From: Peribacillus simplex
Lineage (GTDB): Bacteria > Bacillota > Bacilli > Bacillales > DSM-1321
Length of the DNA stretch: 64,000 nucleotides
Direction: 5' to 3'
Assembly: GCF_001542915.1 (NCBI RefSeq)
Contig: NZ_LNNH01000003.1
Span: 1-64,000, forward strand
Shown in pieces: positions 9,013-17,960 of this stretch. The position numbers and the translations under genes were made by a program. The first letter of the stretch is position 1, and every line of letters begins with the position of its first letter. The notes under the pieces were generated by a model. That model did not search any database. It worked only from the letters and a program-made list of their open reading frames with translations, and had not been told where the DNA came from.

Positions 9013-9023
9013 ATTACCTGTCT

Positions 9024-9815
9024 TTACAACCACTTCTCCGCCATTTCGGGAAAATCTATGAATGGGTTTCGATTACCCTGGATTTCCTGAATAGCTTGGT
9101 TTCTATGTTTTTCATACGTACTGACCGGAAATAGCCGATGCCATTCCAGCAGAAGAGCCATGTTCACGTTGCTGCTATTGATGATTCCCTCATATCTGAT
9201 AGAAAAATACATGGTTGCCCTTGCTACAATTCCTTTGCCGTATTCAGGTTCGAACTTCCCTTCTTCCGATTTGCCGCAACCCGCTTTAATACCAGCAGCT
9301 CCCACTTCCGGGACATAATCCTCAAAATCATGGTAGGGAAAGTTGCCTCGGCTGCTGTTACAGCCTGGTTCACAAGCAAACAGATGATGCAAATCCCCCC
9401 GCATCGGTTCTTTTTTATTGAACCACGATTGGGGTACGACATGTTCACAATTGACGAGCATGTTCTCAAGTTTTTCGGATTGGCTAGACAACACTTCCAG
9501 TATACGGATATCTTCCTCGATGGCTTTAATGGGATCCATGCCTTTTCCGGAATACAGACTCTTCAACTTTCCATTTTCCTGTAAATCCACCCAAGGGTAA
9601 ACATGTCGATGCGGTGAGTAGTTCAGCTGGTCTTTATGGGTAACTGCCAGTAGATTCTTCAGTCCATCCCTGCTTAAGGAATCTTCTTGATAGTACGCTT
9701 TCTTCAGTTCCTGATCTTTGTTTTCGTCGTAGTATTCTCGATTTTCACTGAATTCCACAAGGGTAGCCATAGCCATTTCTCGTTCCTGCTCTAGTACTTC
9801 AAAACTATTCTTCAT
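9024..9815 (-). CDS. Endonuclease I family nuclease, no signal peptide
   Basis: A member of the endonuclease I / His-Me finger family (PF04231; relatives are EndA, NucM and Bacillus Bsn/YurI). The core is EHVVPQSWF (histidine near residue 125) followed by GDLHHLFACEPGCNSSRGN, which supplies the metal-binding and catalytic residues. Known relatives are secreted and cut DNA or RNA without base preference. This one starts MKNSFEVLEQ, with no signal peptide. Starting from the upstream GTG or ATG codons does not create one. The ATG at 9815 has GGGAGGG eight bases upstream (263 residues). It is monocistronic. A cytoplasmic nuclease of this type is unusual. Confidence 0.85.
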   Translation of the reverse strand: MKNSFEVLEQEREMAMATLVEFSENREYYDENKDQELKKAYYQEDSLSRDGLKNLLAVTHKDQLNYSPHRHVYPWVDLQENGKLKSLYSGKGMDPIKAIEEDIRILEVLSSQSEKLENMLVNCEHVVPQSWFNKKEPMRGDLHHLFACEPGCNSSRGNFPYHDFEDYVPEVGAAGIKAGCGKSEEGKFEPEYGKGIVARATMYFSIRYEGIINSSNVNMALLLEWHRLFPVSTYEKHRNQAIQEIQGNRNPFIDFPEMAEKWL

Positions 9816-9908
9816 CCACTCATCCCTCCCAATTCTATTAAAAACCATATTTTCCGTAAATTAAGTTTAATTGATTTAATTGGATAAAAAAAGGTGCTTT
9901 AGAAGGGT

Positions 9909-10523
9909 CTAACGCAGGATTTCAATGAAATGGGTAAGGATTTTCGCTGTCAATCCCCAGATGACGCGATCCTTATATAAGTAAAAATACTCTTCCATCT
10001 GTTTTGGCTGCCATTGATAATTTTCCCCGCCCACAATTAAATCATGGGGGAAGTTTTCATGCGGTTCAATTTTGTATTGGACATGATAAATCTCCGGCGG
10101 CTTTTCCATAAAAAACGAAAGCGGGACAGTGAAAATGGTTTCAACCTCAGCTGGATTAGGCGTGATCTGCTGAAGGTTACGGACAAAGCCTGCAAACGGA
10201 TAAACGATCATTCCAAAGGGGGATACCAAATAATCGATCGGAAACACATGCGAGATATCATCCTTACCCAATCCAAGCTCCTCATTCGTTTCCCTAAGGG
10301 CTGCCGCCAGCTCATTACAGTCAGACTTGTCTATTTTTCCGCCCGGAAAGCAGATATCCCCCGGCTGCCTCCTTAATTTGTGCGAACGCTCTTCAAAGAG
10401 AACGTGCATTCCATCTTCGTTTTCTATTAACGGCACCAATACCACATACTTTGAAAAATTTCCGCTCCCCAAAATTTCAGGGCTATGTCCCATCAGTTTT
10501 TTTGTTATGTCTTCACTTTTCAT
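9909..10523 (-). CDS. Nudix hydrolase, CoA pyrophosphatase (NudL) type
   Basis: A 204-residue Nudix protein of the UPF0035/NudL group. The group motif LRRQPGDICFPGGK runs directly into the Nudix box, with G, E, REtnEELG in the pattern GX5EX7REUXEEXGU (about residues 61-84). Members split CoA and its derivatives into 3',5'-ADP and phosphopantetheine. The first possible start is a GTG at 10532. The ATG at 10523 lies six bases after AGAGGTG and is preferred. It stands alone, 94 bases beyond the endonuclease gene. The gap from 10524 to about 10755 holds nothing I can identify. Confidence 0.85.
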   Translation of the reverse strand: MKSEDITKKLMGHSPEILGSGNFSKYVVLVPLIENEDGMHVLFEERSHKLRRQPGDICFPGGKIDKSDCNELAAALRETNEELGLGKDDISHVFPIDYLVSPFGMIVYPFAGFVRNLQQITPNPAEVETIFTVPLSFFMEKPPEIYHVQYKIEPHENFPHDLIVGGENYQWQPKQMEEYFYLYKDRVIWGLTAKILTHFIEILR

Positions 10524-10759
10524 CTCCCACACCTCTATTTATGGATAATATGAATGATATAAAATCGATGCATATGCAAACGATCCTTATCCCTCCATTT
10601 TCAAACATCCGTGAAAACTAAGCAAGGAAAACGATTCCAATTCCAAGTATCATTTTGTACAAGGAAAAGCTTCAAGTGTGATGGAAGGTTTTAAAGGGCA
10701 GAGAAAAATAGGCTTCCGCTCATATGATTCCGAGTAAAGGTTCTCGATATGGGCAAAGA

Positions 10760-10790
10760 AAAAAGCACCGTCACATGTTTTACGGTGCCA
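10760..10790 (-). terminator. Terminator after the mmsA-aminotransferase operon
   Basis: On the minus strand GCACCGT and ACGGTGC pair and are followed by a run of six T. It lies 20 bases past the aminotransferase stop. Confidence 0.8.
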
Positions 10791-10807
10791 AAACAGATTC
10801 TCTTGTT

Positions 10808-12148
10808 TTATAATTCAGCTAAAGTGCTCTTTACTGTCGTCACGATGAAGGAGAAATCTTCATCTGTAATACTAAGTGGCGGAGCAAGTGTGAGGATATT
10901 ATTGAAGCCCGCGACCGTATCGCCATTTTTGCCGATGATCAGTCCCTTTTCCTTACAGGACGCTATCGCTTTATTGATTTTGGAAAGCTCAATTGGTTTT
11001 TTTGTCTGTTTATCTTCGACAAGCTCGATGCCTACCAACAATCCTTTACCACGTACATCCCCAACATTCGGATGTGATTTGATTTCTTCAAACTCTTGCA
11101 GGAAGCGAAGCCCCAACTCTTTTGAACGTTCTATTAGTTTCTCATCTTCATATATTTCCATATTCTTCAGGGCAAGCGCACAGGATGCTGGATTGCCGCC
11201 AAAGGTATTCACATGGCGCAAGCGATCATAATCATCCGAACCGACATACGCTTCATAAATTTCCCGTTTTACGGCTGTAGCCGATAAAGGCAGGTAAGCG
11301 CTTGTAATCCCCTTTGCCATCGTTACGATGTCCGGTTTTACATCATAGTTCATGAATCCGAATTTCTTTCCCGTTCGGCCAAACCCGCAAATGACCTCAT
11401 CGGAAATAAGCAGTACGCCATTTTTCTCACAGATTTCCGCGACACGCTTCATATATCCTTCAGGCGGCATGAGAATTCCGCCACCGGTGATGATCGGCTC
11501 CATGATCACCGCTGCCACAGTCTCGCTTAACTCCCATGTAATCGTACGCTCAATTTCCGCCGCACTTTTTTCGCCGCTCTCGTCCTCTGAATTTCGATAG
11601 GAATCAGGCGGCGACACATGAAGGAAGCCGGATGCAAGCGGTTCATACTTATACTTCCGCTGTGCCTGCCCCGTTGCGGCCAAGGCTCCCATTGTATTGC
11701 CGTGATATCCGCGGTAACGGGAGATGAATTTATAACGGCCATGATCACCTTTTTGCTGGTGGTACTGCCGCGCTATTTTAAAGGCGATTTCATTCGCTTC
11801 CGAACCACTGTTGGAAAAGAAAATGACATAATCCCCGCCAAGCCAATCATTCAATTTCTCAGCTAGCTTGATGGCCGGGATGTGACTATTCGTTAAAGGG
11901 GCATAAGGAAGTTCCTTCAGCTGCTCATAAGCTGCTTCAGCCAGCTCCGTTCGTCCATAACCAACATTGACACACCATAATCCGGACATCCCATCCAGAT
12001 AACGATTTCCATCCACATCCGTGATCCAGGCTCCTTGCCCCTTTTGAATCACCATTGTCCCTGGGTTCGGTTCGGCCCCTTTCATATGATGCCAAACGTA
12101 TTTTCCATCCTTCGTCTTATAATCCTGACCTTGTTTTTCAACCTGCAT
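10808..12148 (-). CDS. Class III aminotransferase, probably beta-alanine:pyruvate
   Basis: A 446-residue PLP enzyme of the omega-aminotransferase group (PF00202), close in length and motifs to Bacillus YhxA. Landmarks are SGSEANEIAFKIARQYH (phosphate and pyridine region), DEVICGFGRTGKKFG (the aspartate that contacts the pyridine nitrogen) and MAKGITSAYLPLS with the Schiff-base lysine. The gene directly follows mmsA, whose product consumes malonate semialdehyde, so the likely reaction is beta-alanine plus pyruvate to malonate semialdehyde plus alanine. Taurine or another omega-amino acid is also possible. The ATG at 12148 has GGAGGGGTG upstream; a GTG at 12157 is too close to it. Confidence 0.83.
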   Translation of the reverse strand: MQVEKQGQDYKTKDGKYVWHHMKGAEPNPGTMVIQKGQGAWITDVDGNRYLDGMSGLWCVNVGYGRTELAEAAYEQLKELPYAPLTNSHIPAIKLAEKLNDWLGGDYVIFFSNSGSEANEIAFKIARQYHQQKGDHGRYKFISRYRGYHGNTMGALAATGQAQRKYKYEPLASGFLHVSPPDSYRNSEDESGEKSAAEIERTITWELSETVAAVIMEPIITGGGILMPPEGYMKRVAEICEKNGVLLISDEVICGFGRTGKKFGFMNYDVKPDIVTMAKGITSAYLPLSATAVKREIYEAYVGSDDYDRLRHVNTFGGNPASCALALKNMEIYEDEKLIERSKELGLRFLQEFEEIKSHPNVGDVRGKGLLVGIELVEDKQTKKPIELSKINKAIASCKEKGLIIGKNGDTVAGFNNILTLAPPLSITDEDFSFIVTTVKSTLAEL

Positions 12149-12218
12149 AAGATACACCCCTCCAGAATGATGTATAAAGCAGGGTCGAACACAAATTGTG
12201 TCGACCCCATGAACCGTA

Positions 12219-13676
12219 TCAGTATCTCGCCGTCAACATTTTCTTCCTTGTGTAAAATTCCACACCATCCCTTCCATTGGCATGAAGGTCTCCGTAAAAA
12301 GAACTTTTATATCCAGAGAAAGGAAAGAATGCCATCGGGGCTGGCACCCCTAGGTTCACACCAAGCATCCCTGCATCAATCTCTTCGCGGAATTCCCGGA
12401 TGGCGCTGGCGCTATCCGTATAAATGCAGGCTCCATTGGCAAACTCAGATTGATTGGTCAACTCAATCGCTTCTTCCAGGGAATTGACCCGTACGATGGA
12501 TAAGACAGGCGCAAAAATTTCATCCTTCCATATCTTCATGTCCGTTTTCACATGATCGAATAATGTCGGGCCAACATAATAGCCATTCTCCTGATCACCT
12601 TCATTCCTGCCATCACGAAGGAGAGTCGCCCCTTCTTTTTCCCCGCTCTCGATATATTGTTCTGTTCTCTTTTTATGCGTATCACGAATCACCGGACCTA
12701 GGAATACGTCCTTATCCATCCCATTTCCAATTTTGATATCATCCGCCGCAGCCTTTAATCTCTCGACGAGCTCGTCTCCCACCTCTCCTATGGCAACGAC
12801 GACCGAAGCTGCCATGCAGCGTTCACCAGCTGACCCGAAAGCTGCATTGGTGATGTTCGCCACCGCATTATCCAGGTTCGCATCAGGCATGACGATCGAA
12901 TGGTTTTTCGCTCCCGATAAAGCCTGGACACGTTTTTTATTGGCAGCTGCCGTTTTGTAAACGTATTCAGCAACAGGCTGGGATCCAACGAAAGATACCG
13001 CTTTTATATCATCATGCTCCAAAATTCCATTCACGACGTCGTGGGCACCGTGGACAATATTGACCACTCCATCAGGAACGCCTGCTTCCGTCAATAATTC
13101 GACAAGGCGGTTCGCCAAGAGCGGAGTCCGTTCTGAAGGTTTTAAAATGAACGTATTTCCACAAGCAATCGCAAGCGGGAACATCCAGCACGGAACCATC
13201 ATCGGGAAATTAAAGGGAGTGATTCCGGCAACGACTCCGATTGGGTAGCGGTACATGCCGGATTCAATTCCAGGGGAAATATCAGGCAGCTGGCTCCCCA
13301 TCATCAAGGTTGGCGCACCTGCTGCGAATTCCACGCATTCTATTCCGCGTTGAACCTCCCCATAGGCTTCCGTATAGCTTTTTCCATTTTCAATCGTGAC
13401 GAGTTTGGCAAGCTCATCCCAGTGTTCGATCAACAATTGCTGGTAACGGAACAAGTAGCGTGCCCTTTTTGGCACTGCAACCCTTTTCCATTCTTTGTAC
13501 GCCTCATTTGCAGCTTGCACCGCTACATGGAGATCGTCCTTAGTGGAAAGCGGTACGATTGCCAAAGCTTCCCCTGTCGCTGGATTGGGCACTTCTTCAT
13601 GCTTCGATGTAGTGGATTCCACCCATTTGCCACCGATATAATTCTTCAACGTTTCAACTTTTTTGATCACTTCCAT
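12219..13676 (-). CDS. mmsA: CoA-acylating (methyl)malonate-semialdehyde dehydrogenase
   Basis: A 485-residue aldehyde dehydrogenase of the MMSDH type (MmsA/IolA). It oxidises malonate or methylmalonate semialdehyde with NAD and CoA to acetyl- or propionyl-CoA. The catalytic cysteine lies in [11 protein letters not shown], and the C terminus has the subfamily signature [17 protein letters not shown]. The ATG at 13676 follows TTGGAGGG; the longer frame to 13727 has no site. First gene of a two-gene operon with the aminotransferase, 70 bases apart. No inositol genes are near, so a role in beta-alanine breakdown fits better than one in the iol pathway. Confidence 0.88.
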   Translation of the reverse strand: MEVIKKVETLKNYIGGKWVESTTSKHEEVPNPATGEALAIVPLSTKDDLHVAVQAANEAYKEWKRVAVPKRARYLFRYQQLLIEHWDELAKLVTIENGKSYTEAYGEVQRGIECVEFAAGAPTLMMGSQLPDISPGIESGMYRYPIGVVAGITPFNFPMMVPCWMFPLAIACGNTFILKPSERTPLLANRLVELLTEAGVPDGVVNIVHGAHDVVNGILEHDDIKAVSFVGSQPVAEYVYKTAAANKKRVQALSGAKNHSIVMPDANLDNAVANITNAAFGSAGERCMAASVVVAIGEVGDELVERLKAAADDIKIGNGMDKDVFLGPVIRDTHKKRTEQYIESGEKEGATLLRDGRNEGDQENGYYVGPTLFDHVKTDMKIWKDEIFAPVLSIVRVNSLEEAIELTNQSEFANGACIYTDSASAIREFREEIDAGMLGVNLGVPAPMAFFPFSGYKSSFYGDLHANGRDGVEFYTRKKMLTARY

Positions 13677-13850
13677 TGAGATACCCTCCAATTCAAATCG
13701 ATTTGATAGTTTAATTATATTTTTCAATCCGCTCTTTTACATTAGACGTTTTGTATATTTTCGCCTTCGATATTTGCACATAGTGTTCGTTTGTGTCATT
13801 CCAACTTAATACCAATTTTTCAACTAACCGTCTTTTTTTTCGCAAGAAGA

Positions 13851-14399
13851 TCATTTAATGATGGCATACAACTTAAGGTCGACATGCTCCCCTTTCACAA
13901 ACATCCCTTTTCTTATGATTCCTTCAAATGACATGCCTGCCTTTTGCATGACTCGTTCCGAACCCGTATTTTCAACAAAGCAGCGTGCTTGAATCCGTAC
14001 CAGATTCATATTTTCGAAGCCAAAGGCCACGATTTTTTCGACAGCCTCCGTCATCAGGCCCTTCCCCCAATATTCCGGCGCCAGCACATATCCTATTTCT
14101 GCATGATGATGATTGACCTGCCAGGAAACATAGTCGATGGTACCGATCAACTTACCACTTTCCTTGTACTGGATTCCCCACGGAGCAATGTGGCTGTCCT
14201 CATAATTTTGCAGGATAAGCTGGATGTAATCCTTTGTAGCACTTAAGGAGCCGTGTGCGTCCCAAGTGACGAAACGGGAAACCTCCCGATTGGATGCATA
14301 AGCGAACATGTCTTCGGCATCCTTCATGGTTACCTTCCTCATGATTAGACGTTTTGATTCGATGACAGGCAGGTTTCCGTATATATCCTTTACATTCAT
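13851..14399 (-). CDS. GNAT N-acetyltransferase, RimJ/RimL type
   Basis: A 183-residue acetyltransferase (PF13302). The N-terminal pattern SKRLIMRKVTMKDAEDMFAY, the central AEIGYVLAPEYWGKGLMTEA (acetyl-CoA pyrophosphate loop) and VENTGSERVMQKAGMSFEG are typical. It transfers acetyl from acetyl-CoA, in relatives to the N-terminal amino group of ribosomal proteins; the real substrate is unknown. Three in-frame ATGs exist. The one at 14399 has AGTGGGG six bases upstream and matches the usual length. It is divergent from the hydroxyacid dehydrogenase, about 110 bases away. Confidence 0.82.
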   Translation of the reverse strand: MNVKDIYGNLPVIESKRLIMRKVTMKDAEDMFAYASNREVSRFVTWDAHGSLSATKDYIQLILQNYEDSHIAPWGIQYKESGKLIGTIDYVSWQVNHHHAEIGYVLAPEYWGKGLMTEAVEKIVAFGFENMNLVRIQARCFVENTGSERVMQKAGMSFEGIIRKGMFVKGEHVDLKLYAIIK

Positions 14400-14456
14400 G
14401 TTCATCCCCACTTTCATTATTTTGTATGAATAAAGCCATCCTAACACGTTTCCTAA

Positions 14457-14485
14457 TTGAAATATAAACAAAACTTACGTATAAT
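14457..14485 (+). promoter_or_regulatory. Sigma-A promoter of the hydroxyacid dehydrogenase gene
   Basis: TTGAAA (14457-14462), a 17-base spacer, then a perfect TATAAT (14480-14485). It lies 28 bases before the start codon of the plus-strand dehydrogenase and within the start region of the divergent GNAT. Confidence 0.6.
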
Positions 14486-14512
14486 TCAGAAAAATGGCAA
14501 AGGAGAATGGAT

Positions 14513-15469
14513 ATGTCCAAAAGAAAACTCATTATCAGTCGAAACTTGAATGAGCCTTTATTGGAAAAAGTTAAAGAACTTGTCCCCGATTGGCAGGTGA
14601 TCACTGGTCGATCACCTGCCATATGGAAGGATCATCTAACGGATGCCGAAGTGATCGCCGGCTGGAAATCTTCCATGTCTTCAAGCATCGAAGGAAGTGA
14701 TATGAAATGGATACAGACGTGGAGTGCCGGAGTGAACAGCCTGCCCCTGGAAAGGTTGGAACAAAAAAATGTCCAAATAACGACGGCAAACGGTGTCCAT
14801 GCCTATCCTATATCTGAAACCATCTTTGGGTTCATGCTTACCTTGACAAGAAAATTAGATACATATAAGAAGCAACAGCTAGAAAAGTCTTGGCAACCCG
14901 CCAAAATGCATCTGGAAATCCACGAAAAGACCATCGGAATCATCGGTGTTGGTAAAATCGGCAAGGAAACCGCCAAAATTGCCAAGGCTTTTGGCATGAC
15001 CGTATTGGGATTGCGCCACTCCGGGAAATCCGAGCACGATGTCGATGAGATGTTTACCCAGGAACAATTGCCTGATTTACTTCCTAGATGCGATTATATT
15101 GTCGTGACTCTCCCTTTGACGGCAGAGACAGAGAAAATGTTCGGCCATAAAGAATTCCAGCTTATGAAGCCTTCCGCTTTTTTCATTAATATAGGCAGAG
15201 GAAAGCTCGTTATCCAGCAAGAATTGATTCAAGCTCTTTTGGAGAAGCAAATTGCAGGAGCAGGCCTTGACGTATTCGAAACAGAACCGCTTCCAGAAAC
15301 CAATCCTTTGTGGGATATGGATAATGTCATCATCACTCCGCATACATCGGGGGACACTGAGCTGTACGACCAACGGCTGATCCAGGATATCTTCATTCCT
15401 AATTTAAAGGAATATCTTACCGGCAGAGCACCTTCGACCAATTTACTTGATTACAAAAAAGGCTATTGA
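14513..15469 (+). CDS. D-2-hydroxyacid dehydrogenase
   Basis: A 318-residue NAD(P)-dependent dehydrogenase of the D-isomer family (PF00389/PF02826). The Rossmann loop is GVGKIGKETAKIAKAFGM near residue 145. The catalytic triad is arginine in FINIGRGKLV, glutamate in LDVFETEPLPE and histidine in ITPHTSGD. It reduces a 2-keto acid to the D-hydroxy acid or the reverse. The replacement of the usual branch motifs does not identify a specific substrate such as glyoxylate, phosphoglycerate or lactate. The second ATG (14513) lies seven bases after AAGGAG and is preferred over that at 14507. It has its own promoter. Confidence 0.86.
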   Translation: MSKRKLIISRNLNEPLLEKVKELVPDWQVITGRSPAIWKDHLTDAEVIAGWKSSMSSSIEGSDMKWIQTWSAGVNSLPLERLEQKNVQITTANGVHAYPISETIFGFMLTLTRKLDTYKKQQLEKSWQPAKMHLEIHEKTIGIIGVGKIGKETAKIAKAFGMTVLGLRHSGKSEHDVDEMFTQEQLPDLLPRCDYIVVTLPLTAETEKMFGHKEFQLMKPSAFFINIGRGKLVIQQELIQALLEKQIAGAGLDVFETEPLPETNPLWDMDNVIITPHTSGDTELYDQRLIQDIFIPNLKEYLTGRAPSTNLLDYKKGY

Positions 15470-15515
15470 TAATCTTTCGGCATTTGGGCACCATAAATAA
15501 TCTTGCTTTGTTCAC

Positions 15516-15544
15516 TTGCAGATTCCGACATAATCTGTTATATT
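15516..15544 (+). promoter_or_regulatory. Sigma-A promoter of the cold-shock gene
   Basis: TTGCAG, a 17-base spacer and TATATT. It leaves an untranslated leader of about 105 bases. Long leaders that fold differently in the cold are typical of bacterial csp genes. Confidence 0.55.
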
Positions 15545-15654
15545 TAAGAAGAATTATTTTTGTTCGGGAAGATTGATAAGTGAAAAACTTTTCGTCTAAT
15601 GATTGAGCAAGGGTAGTAACACAATGTGTGGATTCACACTAGGAGGCAACAACA

Positions 15655-15855
15655 ATGGAACAAGGTAAAGTAAAATGGTTTAACGCAGAAAAAGGATTTG
15701 GCTTCATCGAACGCGAAAATGGAGACGATGTATTCGTACATTTCTCAGCTATCCAAAGCGAAGGATTCAAATCATTAGACGAAGGTCAAGAAGTTACTTT
15801 TGAAGTTGAGCAAGGTCAACGTGGACCTCAAGCTACTAACGTTCAAAAAGCGTAA
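15655..15855 (+). CDS. Cold-shock protein, CspB/CspD type
   Basis: A 66-residue single cold-shock domain (PF00313), an OB-fold RNA chaperone that binds single-stranded nucleic acid. It contains RNP1 (KGFGFIE) and RNP2 (VFVHF), with the conserved KVKWFN start and GPQATNV end. The length matches Bacillus CspB, CspC and CspD. CTAGGAGG lies ten bases before the ATG. The long leader, own promoter and own terminator fit cold-induced expression. Which paralogue it is cannot be decided from this window. Confidence 0.95.
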   Translation: MEQGKVKWFNAEKGFGFIERENGDDVFVHFSAIQSEGFKSLDEGQEVTFEVEQGQRGPQATNVQKA

Positions 15856-15872
15856 TTTTTAATACAATATAT

Positions 15873-15907
15873 AACAGACTCTACTTGTAGGGTCTGTTTT
15901 TTTTTAT
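15873..15907 (+). terminator. Terminator of the cold-shock gene
   Basis: AACAGACTCTAC pairs with GTAGGGTCTGTT around a three-base loop and is followed by a run of nine T. Confidence 0.9.
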
Positions 15908-15924
15908 TTCCAAAAAAGGCAAAC

Positions 15925-15956
15925 ATAAAAAATCCCTATTCACTTGGAATAGGGAA
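15925..15956 (-). terminator. Terminator of the enoyl-CoA hydratase gene
   Basis: On the minus strand TCCCTATTCC and GAATAGGGA pair and are followed by six T. It lies about 100 bases beyond the hydratase stop codon. Confidence 0.75.
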
Positions 15957-16058
15957 ACATGAAACAAGTTTGGTAAATGGTAAACACAGTATACCACACT
16001 AAGAATGGAAACCCTAATTTATCCGAAAAGTAAAAATTATCACGCACTTCACCATTTC

Positions 16059-16919
16059 TCATTTCTTGTCCGATTCATACGTTCGATCCGTGCTCCAAGG
16101 ATAAAAAGGAGGCATATCTGTGCTGCTTTTCATTTTGAAATCTGCACTTCTTTTCTCCAAAAATGCTTCAATCCCTTCTTGGGCATCCGCTTGTTTTCCT
16201 GTCCAATGAAGCATCTTCGATTCTATTTTATGTGATTCGACAGGATGGTTCGCTCCGAGCATCGTCCACATCAGCTGCCGGGATAGAGTCACGGAAACGG
16301 AAGATGTGTTCTGGGCAATGTCTGATGCGATTTCCATTGCCGCAGCCATCAATTCGTCTGGTCCGACAATTTTATTCACCAGCCTGCCCTCATACGCTTC
16401 GTTGGCTGATATCATCCTGCCGGTATAAATCCATTCCGAAGCTTTCCCCATGCCGACAAGTCTAGGTAGAAACCATCCGCTGCATGCCTCCATCGTAATC
16501 CCTCTGCGAGCGAATACAAAGCCCATTTTCGCCTCCGTTGAAGCTATCCTGATATCCATCGGCAATGTCATGGTTATCCCTACCCCAACCGCCGCGCCAT
16601 TAATGGCCGCGATGATCGGTTTCTTCAGTTCAAAAATCCGCAATGCCAAAACCCCTCCTGCGTCACGGTATTCAACCAAAGGGGTGTGGTCCATGAAGGT
16701 TTCAGCCCCCTTCTCCAAATCCATTCCAGCACAGTAGGAAGCACCAGAACCCGTTACAATGACGGCACGTACGTCATCATTAGCGTCTGCTTCATCAAAA
16801 GCGAGAATCATTTCCGCACACATCTTTTCATTGAAAGCATTCATTCTCTCAGGACGATTTAAGGTGACGATCATGACATGATCGATGATTTCACTGGTAA
16901 TCGTAGAATACACCATCAT
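16059..16919 (-). CDS. Enoyl-CoA hydratase/isomerase family protein
   Basis: A 286-residue crotonase-fold protein (PF00378). The two peptide-NH oxyanion segments are visible: SGASYCAGMDLEKG near residue 62 and INGAAVGVGITMTLPMDIR near residue 107. The glutamate in the segment GFVFARRGITMEACSGW is in the region of a catalytic acid. It probably hydrates or isomerises an acyl-CoA. It stands alone, so the substrate is not defined, and members of this group in Bacillus are often only annotated at family level. AAGGGAATGA precedes two consecutive ATGs at 16919 and 16916. The gap from 16920 to 17080 is AT-rich and holds nothing recognised. Confidence 0.85.
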   Translation of the reverse strand: MMVYSTITSEIIDHVMIVTLNRPERMNAFNEKMCAEMILAFDEADANDDVRAVIVTGSGASYCAGMDLEKGAETFMDHTPLVEYRDAGGVLALRIFELKKPIIAAINGAAVGVGITMTLPMDIRIASTEAKMGFVFARRGITMEACSGWFLPRLVGMGKASEWIYTGRMISANEAYEGRLVNKIVGPDELMAAAMEIASDIAQNTSSVSVTLSRQLMWTMLGANHPVESHKIESKMLHWTGKQADAQEGIEAFLEKRSADFKMKSSTDMPPFYPWSTDRTYESDKK

Positions 16920-17079
16920 TCATTCCCTTCCTCTCTCACACATTGAAGCATTCAACAGATATTTCTTTATATTTACATATAATTACATATTATATGTTTT
17001 ATATTCATATTCCCAGTTATTTATTTTTATAAACGGATAAATATTCCTTTATGCACCATTTGCTACCGATACTAAACTA

Positions 17080-17110
17080 AAAGGGTTTCGGAAAAACATC
17101 CCGAAACCCA
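17080..17110 (-). terminator. Terminator after the broken RraB-like gene
   Basis: On the minus strand GGGTTTCGG and CCGAAACCC pair and are followed by TTTTAGT, 14 bases past the stop of the DUF695-RraB remnant. Confidence 0.75.
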
Positions 17111-17123
17111 TTTACTATTCCCT

Positions 17124-17775
17124 TTAAATCCCGTCTGAGCGATGAATAACAACCGTCTCCCACCCATCATAATCTCCATCGTATGTTTCTGAAAGCTCTA
17201 CCAACATATCGGTTACTTCATTTATCGAAGCAATGTTAACAGAATCAATTCTCGAAATCGAAAGCAAATACCTCCCGTCTTCTTCCACGTCAACCGATTC
17301 GTCAGCCAAGGAAAAATCATGTTTTTTAATCGCTTGGACAAACTGCTTCAGCATTTTCATATTTTTAAAATATAGCCAATGCTTAACTTCCCGAGGTGGC
17401 TCCAGTTCATCACCAGATTTCATCAAATTTTCAAAAACGGCAAAATTCCCCATATGGTTGCACTGGTAAATATCAGGGTATAAAAGGCATGATAGAATTC
17501 CCAATCCCCCTCCTCTTCTATATGGAAGATTTCGAATTCATAACCCTTGGATTTAATACAACGATCAGCAGCCTCCATTAATTCTCTTATTTCTTCTTGT
17601 ATCCCTTAACCCGTCTGACGTAACCCTGCCAACTTTAACGGCATGTTCAGAATCCACGAATTGATCAAAATCCTCCTCCATTTCATACAATAGATCTGCC
17701 TCTCACCCTAGCGGAAATCCTTCTTCATTCGGATTCTTGATTTCGACTCGGACAGCAATGGCATGTTGGTATACC
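17124..17775 (-). pseudogene. Broken DUF695-RraB two-domain gene
   Basis: The last 126 codons (17504-17124) are open and end with the RraB-like pattern LYFKNMKMLKQFVQAI and YDGDYDGWETVV. Upstream on the same strand the preceding DUF695 domain is legible but broken. HAIAVRVEIKNPNEEGFPLG is followed by a TGA at 17703-17705, then ADLLYEMEEDFDQF. At least two frame changes follow before DWEFYH and the open part. Family proteins run DUF695 then RraB in one chain. The start codon region is also damaged. A 126-residue product could still be made, but nothing resembling a ribosome binding site precedes its ATG. Confidence 0.7.
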
Positions 17776-17921
17776 TCTCTATCAATTTACCTTTCCCCGC
17801 GAGTGATCTAGTGGTGGATACTTCATTGTGAAGCTGGTTTCCAAGGGAATCTTTGCGCTTAAATATATGACATAATTTTCAAATCACTCTTTTCCTATCC
17901 ATACAATATCATTTGCCCGCT

Positions 17922-17956
17922 AAAAAAAGACCAGTTGCAAAGGGCAACTGGTTTTT
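17922..17956 (-). terminator. Terminator of the opp operon
   Basis: On the minus strand AACCAGTTGC and GCAACTGGT pair and are followed by a run of seven T, just past the oppF stop. Confidence 0.9.
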
Positions 17957-17960
17957 AGGT

